A stretch of 6,575 bases of DNA from an uncultured Roseburia sp. (GTDB lineage Bacteria > Bacillota > Clostridia > Lachnospirales > Lachnospiraceae). A program made the position numbers and the translations under genes. The notes beneath the pieces were generated by a model, which saw nothing but the letters and a program-made list of their open reading frames with translations, did not search any database and had not been told where the DNA came from. This document shows positions 1-6,241 of the stretch, in pieces. How positions within the stretch are numbered: position 1 is the first letter of the stretch; each line of letters opens with the position of its first letter. The DNA lies in assembly GCA_934307185.1 (NCBI GenBank), contig CAKRCJ010000123.1, positions 1-6,575 of the forward strand. Direction: 5' to 3'.

Positions 1-9
1 AGGAATATT

Positions 10-690
10 ATGGATAGACCGTTTACCTTAAGCGAAGGGGTAGATAGTTGGAATACAATTATTTTTTTATACCGGTCGGCGTTGAAGGAGGTAAGCACGA
101 AGGTTGAGATTTTAAATGATGAATTTCAACAGGTACACCAGTACAACCCGATTGAGTATATTAAGTCGAGAATTAAGACACCGGAGAGTATTGTAAAGAA
201 GTTAAAACGTTATGGATATGAAAGCTCCATTGATAATATGGTAGATTATATTAATGATATTGCAGGAATACGTATTGTATGTTCTTTTACATCGGATATT
301 TATAAACTGGCAGAGATGATTGGAAAACAGAATGACCTGACAGTTGTTTCCGTAAAGGATTATATCAAACATCCGAAGGAAAGCGGATATAAGAGTTACC
401 ATATGCTTGTGACAGTTCCAATATTTTTGTCAGACAGAGTCGTTGACACAAAGGTTGAGATACAGATTCGAACGATAGCGATGGATTTCTGGGCAAGCTT
501 GGAGCATAAGATTTATTATAAATTTGAAGGAAATGCACCAGAGTACATCAGCAGGGATTTAAGAGAGTGTTCAGAGATTGTTTCGATGCTTGATGCAAAG
601 ATGCTTCAATTGAATGAGGCGATTATTGAGGCAAGAGCGGCACAGAAGGAAGAAACAGGTGCAGTTTTGGAAGGTAACAGATTTTTATGA
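10..690 (+). CDS. relQ: Small alarmone synthetase, RelQ/SasB type, (p)ppGpp synthesis
   Basis: Cytosolic GTP/GDP pyrophosphokinase that transfers pyrophosphate from ATP to GTP or GDP to make (p)ppGpp. At 226 aa it holds only the RelA/SpoT synthetase fold: there is no HD hydrolase domain before it and no TGS/ACT region after it, as in small alarmone synthetases (usually about 210-230 aa). Visible family motifs in order: NPIEYIKSRIK (46-56), DIAGIRIVC (83-91), DYIKHPKESGYKSYH (117-131, the nucleotide-binding loop) and VEIQIRT..MDFWASLEH (149-166, with the catalytic-side Glu and the Trp/Glu-His segment). From memory these line up closely with Bacillus subtilis SasB (YjbM). The C-terminal helix (about 180-215) fits the tetramerising helix of RelQ. 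The start has AGGA at 1-4, five bases before the ATG; the window begins there, so the promoter is not visible. The stop overlaps the start of the ABC-F gene (ATGA), so the two are co-transcribed and probably coupled. Confidence 0.95.
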   Translation: MDRPFTLSEGVDSWNTIIFLYRSALKEVSTKVEILNDEFQQVHQYNPIEYIKSRIKTPESIVKKLKRYGYESSIDNMVDYINDIAGIRIVCSFTSDIYKLAEMIGKQNDLTVVSVKDYIKHPKESGYKSYHMLVTVPIFLSDRVVDTKVEIQIRTIAMDFWASLEHKIYYKFEGNAPEYISRDLRECSEIVSMLDAKMLQLNEAIIEARAAQKEETGAVLEGNRFL

Positions 691-2594
691 ATATAATCAG
701 TGTAACAGATATTACAAAGTCATATACGGAGAGGAAGCTTTTTGATAAGGCCTCTTTTTATTTGCAGGAGAGAGAAAAGGTTGGAATTATCGGAATTAAT
801 GGAACCGGAAAATCGACACTTTTAAAAATCGCAGCAGGAATAGAAGAACCGGACGAGGGAGAGGTCATCCGGGCAAATCATGTCGTGGTGCGTTATCTTC
901 CGCAGAACCCGGTATTTGATAAGGAATTATCTGTACTTGAGACGGTGCTTGTGCAGAGCAGAGCCGGTTATGTCGGTAAGATGCCGGGAGAAAAAGAAAC
1001 AGACACGCATTTTGAACATGCCGGCCAATGGAATTTAGAGAGTGATGCAAAATCCATGCTGACCAAGTTAGGCATTACAAACTTTGACCAGAAAACAGGG
1101 GAGCTTTCCGGTGGACAGAGGAAAAGACTGGCACTTGTGGCGGCGTTATTAGTTCCCTGTGATGTGCTTGTGTTAGACGAGCCGACCAACCATCTGGACT
1201 CTGCAATGGCAGACTGGTTAGAAGATTGTCTGAAAAAGTGGCGTGGTGCTTTAATCATGGTAACGCATGACAGATATTTTTTAGACAGTGTATGCAACCG
1301 TATTGTAGAAGTGGATAAAGGTGCTTGTTACAGCTATAATGCCAATTATTCCGGCTATCTGGAGTTAAAGGCAGAGCGTGAGGAAATGCAGCAGGCAAGT
1401 GAGAAAAAGCGTCAGAATATCTTACGCAAAGAGTTAGAGTGGATAAGAAAAGGCGCAAAGGCAAGGACGACCAAGCAGAAGGGAAGAATTCAAAGATACG
1501 AGAAGTTAAAAGAGGAAAAGGCTCCACAGATGGATGGAAGCGTGGAGATGAGTTCTATCAGTACGAGAATGGGAAAGACGACGGTAGAGCTTTTAAACAT
1601 TTCAAAAAGCTATGAGTCCCGTACATTAATTTCTGATTTTTCCTATATCTTTTTAAAGAATGACCGTATCGGATTTGTCGGTGCCAATGGAAGTGGAAAA
1701 ACGACCTTAATGAAAATCATTGATGGAAGAATACAGCCGGATACAGGTACGGTAACAATCGGACAGACAATAAAGATTGGTTATTATACACAGGAAATTG
1801 AGGATACGAAAGAAGCCGGAATTGCCTACATGGATCCAAAGGAAAAGGTGATTGATTATATCAAAAATACCGCAGAATATGTAAGAACCACAGACGGATT
1901 GGTGTCTGCTTCCAATATGTTAGAACGTTTCCTGTTCCCGGCTTCCCAGCAGTATAGTCCGATTGAAAAGCTTTCCGGTGGGGAAAAGCGGAGATTAAAT
2001 CTGCTGCGTGTGTTAATGGAGGCACCAAACGTTTTAATTTTGGACGAACCGACAAACGATCTTGATATCCGTACACTTACCATTTTGGAAGATTATCTGG
2101 ATAACTATGACGGAATTGTTATTACAGTATCCCATGACAGATACTTTTTAGACCGTGTCGTAAAGCGTATTTTTGCCTTTGAGGAAGATGGAAAGATACG
2201 TCAGTACGAGGGTGGATATACAGATTATGTCAACCGGCTGGAAGAGGAAGGCAGATTACCGGCGGGACATATTTTAAATGCGAAGGATAGCAGCTCTTTG
2301 AAAGAAAACCGGGCGGCTTCAAAACCGAATTCCATGGATACCTGGAAAAGGGAGAAAAAATTAAAGTTCACCTACAAGGAGCAGAAGGAATACGAAACGA
2401 TTGAAGATGATATTGCTGCATTAGAACAGAAATTAGAGGATTTGGATAATGAGATGGCTTTAAATGCCACAAATGCGGCAAAGCTGCGTGAGCTTGTAGA
2501 AGAAAAAGAAAAGACAGAACAACTGTTGGAAGAAAAAATGGAACGTTGGGAATACCTGGAAGATCTGGCACAAAAAATAGGGTTGTCACAGTAG
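687..2594 (+). CDS. uup: ABC-F family ATPase, Uup-like, ribosome-associated
   Basis: A soluble protein with two fused ABC ATPase domains and no membrane segment, which marks it as ABC-F (translation factor or antibiotic-resistance type) rather than a transporter. Domain 1: Walker A GINGTGKST (36-44), signature LSGGQ (140-144), Walker B LVLDEP (161-166), switch His in VTHDRYFLD (192-200). A charged inter-domain linker follows (about 225-290, rich in Lys/Arg/Glu), corresponding to the P-site tRNA interaction motif that reaches toward the peptidyl-transferase centre. Domain 2: Walker A GANGSGKTT (332-340), LSGGE (429-433), Walker B LILDEP (450-455), His483. All catalytic residues are intact. The last 80 residues or so (555-635) form a basic/acidic coiled coil, the Uup-type C-terminal domain; the 635-aa length fits Uup. 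Start ATG overlaps the relQ stop; GGAAGG at 669-674 is a slightly distant SD. The stop lies in the loop side of a terminator hairpin. A role in ribosome rescue is family knowledge; specific antibiotic resistance cannot be claimed. Confidence 0.93.
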   Translation: MNIISVTDITKSYTERKLFDKASFYLQEREKVGIIGINGTGKSTLLKIAAGIEEPDEGEVIRANHVVVRYLPQNPVFDKELSVLETVLVQSRAGYVGKMPGEKETDTHFEHAGQWNLESDAKSMLTKLGITNFDQKTGELSGGQRKRLALVAALLVPCDVLVLDEPTNHLDSAMADWLEDCLKKWRGALIMVTHDRYFLDSVCNRIVEVDKGACYSYNANYSGYLELKAEREEMQQASEKKRQNILRKELEWIRKGAKARTTKQKGRIQRYEKLKEEKAPQMDGSVEMSSISTRMGKTTVELLNISKSYESRTLISDFSYIFLKNDRIGFVGANGSGKTTLMKIIDGRIQPDTGTVTIGQTIKIGYYTQEIEDTKEAGIAYMDPKEKVIDYIKNTAEYVRTTDGLVSASNMLERFLFPASQQYSPIEKLSGGEKRRLNLLRVLMEAPNVLILDEPTNDLDIRTLTILEDYLDNYDGIVITVSHDRYFLDRVVKRIFAFEEDGKIRQYEGGYTDYVNRLEEEGRLPAGHILNAKDSSSLKENRAASKPNSMDTWKREKKLKFTYKEQKEYETIEDDIAALEQKLEDLDNEMALNATNAAKLRELVEEKEKTEQLLEEKMERWEYLEDLAQKIGLSQ

Positions 2595-2612
2595 TGACAG
2601 CCCTATTTTTTT
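2572..2612. terminator. Bidirectional intrinsic terminator shared by convergent operons
   Basis: The arm at 2572-2589 (A-run, then TAGGGTTGTCAC) pairs with 2594-2611 (GTGACAGCCCTA, then T-run) around the loop AGTA (2590-2593). The only imperfection in the GC-rich core is one G:T pair. Read rightward the stem ends in T6-7; read leftward the A-run becomes a T-run, so it should stop transcription in both directions. It embeds the stop codon of the ABC-F gene (2592-2594) and that of the minus-strand exporter gene (2603-2605). Confidence 0.93.
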
Positions 2613-3049
2613 GGATGAACGAGTTTCGATAACCCATTAAAAAGACTCTGCGGCAATGCAAAACCAAAGATAATTCCAAGGACGATTGCTCCCGCCACTT
2701 TAATGGTACTAATCCCATACTGGGAGAACATATGCATGTCACCCATAATAAAATAATAAGAAGTATAATAAATTCCTGCTCCCGGTACCAGAGGGAAAAT
2801 CCCGCTTAAAAGAAACACGGTAACCGGAGTTCTGCGCAGCGCAGAAAGTGTTCTTGCCATTAAGGTTAAAGCGAAGGTGGCAATCAGATTTGCAATTGCG
2901 TTTTCTGCATGGTAGTCAAGGCAGATAAGATAAACAATCCATCCAGCCGCACCGGTCAGCCCGCAGAAAAATAACTGCTTCTTTTCCGCAGAAAATAAAA
3001 CTGCAAAGGAAAGTGTAGCAAATAAACTTACGATAAACTGTATCATCAT
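2603..3049 (-). CDS. Threonine/serine exporter, small subunit (YjjB/ThrE C-terminal half)
   Basis: A 148-aa integral membrane protein matching the ThrE_2 (DUF3815, YjjB-like) half of split threonine/serine exporters. About four to five hydrophobic segments are visible (roughly 2-19, 24-43, 50-66, 76-100, 114-133). The family hallmark GIFPLVPGAGIYYTSYYF sits at 83-100; PLVPG also occurs in the partner protein, as expected for two halves of the single-chain ThrE fold. The ATG at 3049 overlaps the TGA of the upstream partner (ATGA), and GGGAGG (3067-3062) inside the partner's end serves as SD about 12 bases upstream, so the two subunits should be made together. Exports L-threonine/L-serine, probably driven by the proton gradient (family knowledge); actual substrates here are inferred. 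The short lysine-rich tail (HPKK) ends inside the terminator stem. Confidence 0.9.
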   Translation of the reverse strand: MMIQFIVSLFATLSFAVLFSAEKKQLFFCGLTGAAGWIVYLICLDYHAENAIANLIATFALTLMARTLSALRRTPVTVFLLSGIFPLVPGAGIYYTSYYFIMGDMHMFSQYGISTIKVAGAIVLGIIFGFALPQSLFNGLSKLVHPKK

Positions 3050-3822
3050 CCCAGCAAGGTACCTCCCATCATACGGTAAATGGTAATGACGGCGCCGACT
3101 CCGACAGCAATGCAGAATGCGGTTAAAATAGCGTCAATCAGGTGGATTGTACCGGATAAATAATCTCCGTTAAAAAAATCACGAATGGAAGTTGTGAGTG
3201 CAATTCCGGGAACTAACGGCATAATATCGCCGATAACGACTTTATCCTGTAAAATCGGAAGCCCAATGGAAAGTGCAATCAGGCTGAAAAAGGTCACAAG
3301 GCCGCTTCCTAAAATGTTTGTAATAAATTTGGACTCTAAGTGTCTGTCGGATGCAAGTAAAAATACCTGTAAAATTAATCCGATAAAAAAAGCGACAACT
3401 GCATCTAAAGCGGTTCCACCAAACAGATAACTAAAGCAGGCACTTCCAAGCCCGCAGAAAAAGATTTCCACCCATTTTTTATTTTTTGGGATGGATTTAC
3501 ATTCTTCTAATCTGTCCCAGGCATCCCGAAGGGAACATTCGTGGGAGCAGATTTCCCTGGAAAGCTGGTTTAGTGCAGCAATCCTTTCAAGATGTGTAGA
3601 GCCAAGCGGTACATGTCGTATCATGCTGCAGGCATCTTCCTTATTCTCATTGGCACTGGCAAAAATGCCATTGGAAAGCACATATACATCACAGTCTGTG
3701 ATTTCATATGCTTTTAATATATGCAAAACGGTGTCCTCCACGCGGTAGACTTCTGCGCCGTTGCGTAAAAGTGCATCACCGGTTTCGACAGCAAGCGTTA
3801 AAATTTCTTTTGTTACTGCCAT
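3046..3822 (-). CDS. Threonine/serine exporter, large subunit (YjjP/ThrE N-terminal half, DUF1212)
   Basis: A 258-aa protein of the DUF1212/ThrE family (YjjP-like). The soluble N-terminal part carries the family signature LLRNGAEVYRVEDTV (18-32) followed by a DVYVLSNGIFAS segment (45-56). About five membrane segments follow from residue 117 on (roughly 117-135, 139-156, 168-188, 198-212, 225-248), with the motif MPLVPGIALTTSIRDFFNGDYLSG region at 201-224. I chose the ATG at 3822 because GAGGAG (3832-3827) lies four bases upstream. An in-frame ATG at 3867 would add 15 basic residues, but it has no SD and would read through this one. First gene of the two-gene exporter operon; the next gene overlaps its stop by four bases. 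I found no convincing vegetative promoter: the best upstream match is a weak TTGCAA/TACCTT pair on the minus strand. Confidence 0.9.
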   Translation of the reverse strand: MAVTKEILTLAVETGDALLRNGAEVYRVEDTVLHILKAYEITDCDVYVLSNGIFASANENKEDACSMIRHVPLGSTHLERIAALNQLSREICSHECSLRDAWDRLEECKSIPKNKKWVEIFFCGLGSACFSYLFGGTALDAVVAFFIGLILQVFLLASDRHLESKFITNILGSGLVTFFSLIALSIGLPILQDKVVIGDIMPLVPGIALTTSIRDFFNGDYLSGTIHLIDAILTAFCIAVGVGAVITIYRMMGGTLLG

Positions 3823-3899
3823 ATTTCTCCTCTTTCTATTAAAAATATTCCTATGAAAAGGTAACATGTTTTAAGCAAAATTGCAATTCTTTCCGGTTG

Positions 3900-3928
3900 G
3901 TATATTTTTTGCAAAATCAGAAATAATA
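3900..3928 (+). promoter_or_regulatory. Candidate sigma-G (forespore) promoter of the spoVA cluster
   Basis: GTATA at 3900-3904 fits the sigma-G -35 pattern (GHATR). After exactly 17 bases, AATAATA at 3922-3928 fits the -10 pattern CATNNTA at all specified positions except the first. Transcription would start near 3935, giving a leader of about 34 nt before the 53-aa gene. In B. subtilis the spoVA operon is transcribed by sigma-G, so place and type agree. The region is AT-rich, so a chance match is possible. Confidence 0.5.
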
Positions 3929-3968
3929 ATGCAACAAAGGCAAAAAAATCCGGAAAGGGGAAAAATCT

Positions 3969-4130
3969 ATGAACAGCAGAAAATATCGTTTTTGTCTGGC
4001 ATTTTTAATTTTGTTTGTACTTGCGGGAAGTGTATTTTATTATGCCTGGAATGAAAAAAATGCGAAAGAGCCGGTAGATGGTCTTTTTGTGGAAAATAGC
4101 AGGAGCATGGAAGGCTGGGAAAATGCATGA
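3969..4130 (+). CDS. Unrecognised 53-aa membrane-anchored protein, first gene of spoVA cluster
   Basis: A short gene of 53 codons between the candidate forespore promoter and spoVAA. The protein starts MNSRKYRF, has one hydrophobic segment (about 8-27, CLAFLILFVLAGSVFYYAW) and then a polar tail with acidic residues (about 28-53). It looks like an N-terminally anchored bitopic protein with a short tail outside the cytosol (positive-inside rule), in a forespore facing the intermembrane space; there is no lipobox or clear signal-peptidase site. The coding call rests on a strong SD (GGAAAGGGG, 3952-3960) eight bases before the ATG, and on the ATGA overlap of its stop with the spoVAA start, typical of a coupled operon. 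I do not recognise a family. It may be a lineage-specific partner or a leader cistron for translating spoVAA, which has only a weak SD of its own. Confidence 0.8.
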   Translation: MNSRKYRFCLAFLILFVLAGSVFYYAWNEKNAKEPVDGLFVENSRSMEGWENA

Positions 4131-4774
4131 GTTCAAATGACACATTACATTTAAAAATAGACAAAAATATCGTGGTGACAGACCGGCATGTAACCTTAAA
4201 AGACATTGCGAAAATGGAATGTACAGATACCGCAGCACTGCGTCAGCTAAAACAGAAAAAAATCTATTCCTTTACGGAAAAAGAGAAGCAGCAGAAAAAA
4301 AATACCCTGGAGGTTTTTTCTGTATTAAAAATTATTGAGTTAATCCACGAGGATTATCCCAATCTTACGGTAAGTAATGAGGGAGAAGCGGATTTTATTG
4401 TGGAATACGTGAAGTCTCTTAAGAAGCCGGTGTGGATAAGCCGCTTAAAAACAGTAATACTTTGTGTATTAATATTTTTCGGGGCGGCGTTTACGATTAT
4501 GGCATTTAATAATGACGTTGGCGTTTCTGATGTGTTTTCGAAATTTTATATGCAGGTGACAGGAATGGAGTCTGGCGGAGTCACGGAGCTTGAAATCTGT
4601 TACAGCATCGGTCTTGCGGTTGGAATTATTATATTTTTCAATCATGTCGGACATAAAAAGATAACGCACGACCCGACGCCTATTCAGATAGAGATGCGTA
4701 AATATGAAAACGATTTGGACACCGCATTTATTGACAATGCAGAAAGGAAAGGGCACAGCATCGATGTTGATTGA
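4127..4774 (+). CDS. spoVAA: Stage V sporulation protein AA
   Basis: A 215-aa protein fitting SpoVAA (B. subtilis about 206 aa), a forespore inner-membrane component of the SpoVA apparatus needed for Ca-dipicolinic acid uptake. Residues 1-100 form the soluble N-terminal region (HLKIDKNIVVTDRHVTLKDIAKM, then a second unit ending near KKPVW). Membrane segments follow at about 106-127 and 157-174, and the C-terminal tail contains HDPTPIQIEMRKYENDLDTAFI (181-202), the stretch I rely on most for the family call. Start ATG overlaps the stop of the 53-aa gene; the nearest SD-like element, GGAAGG at 4109-4114, is 12 bases away, so coupling to the upstream gene is likely. Its end overlaps spoVAB by 11 bases. 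SpoVAA is missing from some clostridia that keep only spoVAC-AD-AE, so this cluster is the more complete type. Confidence 0.92.
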   Translation: MSSNDTLHLKIDKNIVVTDRHVTLKDIAKMECTDTAALRQLKQKKIYSFTEKEKQQKKNTLEVFSVLKIIELIHEDYPNLTVSNEGEADFIVEYVKSLKKPVWISRLKTVILCVLIFFGAAFTIMAFNNDVGVSDVFSKFYMQVTGMESGGVTELEICYSIGLAVGIIIFFNHVGHKKITHDPTPIQIEMRKYENDLDTAFIDNAERKGHSIDVD

Positions 4775-5192
4775 GCATTTGCTTTTAGGATTTCTTGGTC
4801 TCTGCGCTGGAACAGCCGTGGCTGCGGGAACATTTGCCTTTATTATCGTAATCGGTGTGGTTCCCCGGATGATTGCAAAGTGTAACCGGGCAGAGTCAGT
4901 CATTCTTTTTGAAAATATGATTGTACTTGGAGGAATTTTTGGAACAATTGTCTCTGTTTTTACCGGAATACCGCTTCCGATTGGCAGATGGATTTTATAT
5001 GTTTACGGATTTTGTGCCGGGATTTTTGTTGGCTGCATTGCAGTGGCATTAGCGGAGATTTTAAATACCTTTCCAATTTTGTTCCGCAGATTTCAGATAA
5101 AAGAAGGATTGGCGTGGGTAATGCTTTTTATGGCACTCGGAAAATGTGCCGGTTCGTTTTATTACTTTTTCAATCATATGGCGGCGCAGTAA
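4764..5192 (+). CDS. spoVAB: Stage V sporulation protein AB
   Basis: A 142-aa integral membrane protein, the same size as B. subtilis SpoVAB (about 141 aa) and in the standard place after spoVAA. Four hydrophobic segments are visible (about 5-33, 50-68, 76-98, 115-136). The GVVPRMI segment after the first helix (31-37) and ENMIVLGGIFGT (50-61) fit the family. It is thought to act with SpoVAA in the forespore inner membrane during dipicolinate uptake; its exact role is not known. I chose ATG 4764 because AGGAAAGGG (4744-4752) lies 11 bases upstream and the length then matches the family. In-frame ATGs at 4704 and 4737 would add polar residues from within spoVAA and are less likely. The 11-base overlap with spoVAA points to coupled translation. 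Confidence 0.9.
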   Translation: MLIEHLLLGFLGLCAGTAVAAGTFAFIIVIGVVPRMIAKCNRAESVILFENMIVLGGIFGTIVSVFTGIPLPIGRWILYVYGFCAGIFVGCIAVALAEILNTFPILFRRFQIKEGLAWVMLFMALGKCAGSFYYFFNHMAAQ

Positions 5193-5291
5193 ATGCGTTT
5201 TGTATTACACAGAAGAAAATAGAAAAGAGAGATGCCGGCAGAGCGCTGGAATTTGACGGAATGTGCGATGTGACATAAAATAAGAATAAAG

Positions 5292-5303
5292 TGTCTTAAG
5301 ACA
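5292..5303. repeat. Perfect 12-bp palindrome in the spoVAB-109-aa gene gap
   Basis: TGTCTTAAGACA is an uninterrupted inverted repeat, 27 bases before the next start codon, in the 138-nt gap after spoVAB. With no loop and no T-run it is a poor terminator; a dimeric-protein operator is possible. The rest of the gap (5193-5291) shows no ORF with an SD, no good hairpin and no promoter I can defend. Confidence 0.4.
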
Positions 5304-5330
5304 ATTAAATTTCGAAAGAGGGAAAAAAGA

Positions 5331-5660
5331 ATGGTTACATCAATCGCACGTCAGAGTGTCATTATAAAATGCAACATGCAAAAGGCAGTCATGCTTGGAA
5401 ATTATGAGTTTTATTATGGGGCAGGGCTTCTTGCAAAAATAGGAGGACTTGATTTCCCGGATGATATAAAGCCGCTTGAGCTGCATGAGCTTTTAATGGA
5501 GAAAATGGATACAATAAATCCGAAAGATGAGAAGGAAGCCTATCTGGTGAAAATAATTAAGGATTTCAGACCAGAGGAATTATATGATGAGCAGATGAAA
5601 GAATTGCTAATCTGGGGAAAAGGAGAGCAGTATCTGTGGAGTGTCAATATTCCACAGTAG
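5331..5660 (+). CDS. Unrecognised 109-aa soluble protein between spoVAB and spoVAC
   Basis: I do not recognise a family. The coding call rests on a strong SD (AGAGGG, 5317-5322, spacer 8), an uninterrupted 109-codon frame with base use like its neighbours, and its place inside a sporulation cluster. The protein has no membrane segment or signal peptide. The N-terminal third is mildly hydrophobic (ARQSVIIKCNMQKAVMLGNYEFYYGAGLLAKIGG, spread over about 6-39), and the rest is charged and probably helical (KPLELHELLMEKMD; KEAYLVKIIKDFRPEELYDEQMKELLIWG). It has one cysteine (Cys14) and ends in an aromatic, uncharged tail (YLWSVNIPQ). A small cytosolic forespore protein or a regulator of SpoVA assembly would fit, but this is inference from position only. 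The last codons and the stop lie in a possible hairpin. Confidence 0.78.
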   Translation: MVTSIARQSVIIKCNMQKAVMLGNYEFYYGAGLLAKIGGLDFPDDIKPLELHELLMEKMDTINPKDEKEAYLVKIIKDFRPEELYDEQMKELLIWGKGEQYLWSVNIPQ

Positions 5661-5667
5661 AATTTTT
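5634..5667 (+). promoter_or_regulatory. Hairpin with T-tract at the end of the 109-aa gene; possible attenuator
   Basis: CTGTGGAGTG (5634-5643) pairs with TATTCCACAG (5648-5657) around a TCAA loop: ten pairs, two of them G:T. Five T residues follow at 5663-5667, after a five-base gap (TAGAA). That is weaker than a classic terminator, so partial termination or 3'-end protection before spoVAC is more likely than a full stop. It overlaps the stop codon of the 109-aa gene. Confidence 0.35.
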
Positions 5668-5711
5668 ACAGCTTTTTCCCGGAAAATATATTTGTTGAAA
5701 GGATAAGGAAG

Positions 5712-6209
5712 ATGGGAAAAAAGGAAGCTGAAAAAATAAAAAATCTGAATAATACGGTGCATGAAAAAGATAAGGATGAGCGGAATAAAGCCTATAATGA
5801 ATATGTAAAACAGGTGACACCGACACACAATCTGGTGGCAAACATGGTAAAAGCATTTTTTACCGGAGGAATTATCTGCTGTATCGGACAGTTTATTTTA
5901 AATACCTGTGAAAATCTTGGGTTAGACAAAGATACCTCCGGTGGCTGGTGCAGCATGATTTTAGTGCTTATAAGTGTAATATTAACCGGATTTAACATAT
6001 ATCCTTCGATTGCAAACTGGGGTGGTGCCGGAGCGTTAGTGCCAATTACCGGATTTGCCAATGGTGTGGCGGCGCCTGCAATTGAGTTTCAGAAAGAGGG
6101 ACAGGTTTTTGGTATCGGCTGTAAAATTTTTACGATTGCCGGACCGGTTATTTTATATGGCATTTTTTCAAGCTGGATTTTAGGACTTATTTATTGGATA
6201 TTCTGGTAA
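5712..6209 (+). CDS. spoVAC: Stage V sporulation protein AC
   Basis: A 165-aa SpoVAC family protein, an inner spore-membrane protein reported to act as a mechanosensitive channel in Ca-dipicolinate release. The N-terminal 40 residues are polar and lysine/glutamate-rich. The family core follows: AFFTGGIICCIGQFI (48-62), ILTGFNIYPSIANWGGAGALVPITGFANGV region (90-119), EFQKEGQVFGIGCKIFTIAGPVI (125-147) and a final hydrophobic helix (150-165). Membrane segments lie at about 46-63, 79-97, 104-118 and 137-163. The long N-terminus separates it from the shorter, related SpoVAE, which shares the GAGA-VP-TGF core. SD AAAGGA at 5698-5703, spacer 8. In Bacillus and other clostridia spoVAD and spoVAE follow directly; here an unrelated transcription unit begins about 80 bases on, so those genes must be elsewhere or missing. 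The extra-acidic N-terminal stretch (10-30) is slightly longer than in B. subtilis. Confidence 0.92.
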   Translation: MGKKEAEKIKNLNNTVHEKDKDERNKAYNEYVKQVTPTHNLVANMVKAFFTGGIICCIGQFILNTCENLGLDKDTSGGWCSMILVLISVILTGFNIYPSIANWGGAGALVPITGFANGVAAPAIEFQKEGQVFGIGCKIFTIAGPVILYGIFSSWILGLIYWIFW

Positions 6210-6224
6210 AAAAATAGCCCATTC

Positions 6225-6241
6225 TTAACTGTTTCTTTACC
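6225..6241 (+). promoter_or_regulatory. Candidate OmpR/PhoB-family response-regulator box
   Basis: TTAACT (6225-6230), five bases, then TTTACC (6236-6241). With flanks, the repeat is TTCTTAAC / TTCTTTAC at a period of 11 bp, one helical turn, the arrangement bound head-to-tail by OmpR/PhoB/PhoP-type regulators. It covers the -35 position of the TATAAT box at 6253. It lies directly before a sensor gene, which suggests autoregulation by a cognate regulator not in this window (inference). Confidence 0.45.

Noticed and set aside
968..1297. Antisense 109-codon open frame inside the ABC-F gene
   Set aside because: It mirrors the conserved ATPase domain; no SD and no recognisable protein.
2368..2742. 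Minus-strand 124-codon frame crossing the terminator
   Set aside because: It would read through the strong terminator and overlap both the ABC-F end and the exporter gene; no SD.
3823..3867. 15-residue N-terminal extension of the large exporter subunit from ATG 3867
   Set aside because: No SD for that start; the extension would span the clear SD (GAGGAG) of the ATG at 3822.
3867..3900. Vegetative promoter for the exporter operon (TTGCAA/TACCTT, minus strand)
   Set aside because: Four and three of six consensus matches in AT-rich DNA; not above chance, so not listed as a feature.
4469..4903. Antisense 144-codon open frame across spoVAA/spoVAB
   Set aside because: It lies wholly opposite two well-supported genes, has no SD, and the protein has no coherent composition; a shadow of the real frames.
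5185..5202. Small CGCA/TGCG hairpin with T4 at the spoVAB stop
   Set aside because: Only four base pairs; too weak for a terminator.
4988..5278. Plus-strand 96-codon frame overlapping the end of spoVAB and the gap after it
   Set aside because: Two thirds lie in spoVAB in another frame, there is no SD, and the sequence (clusters of Cys, Arg and Phe) looks like a frame-shifted membrane gene.
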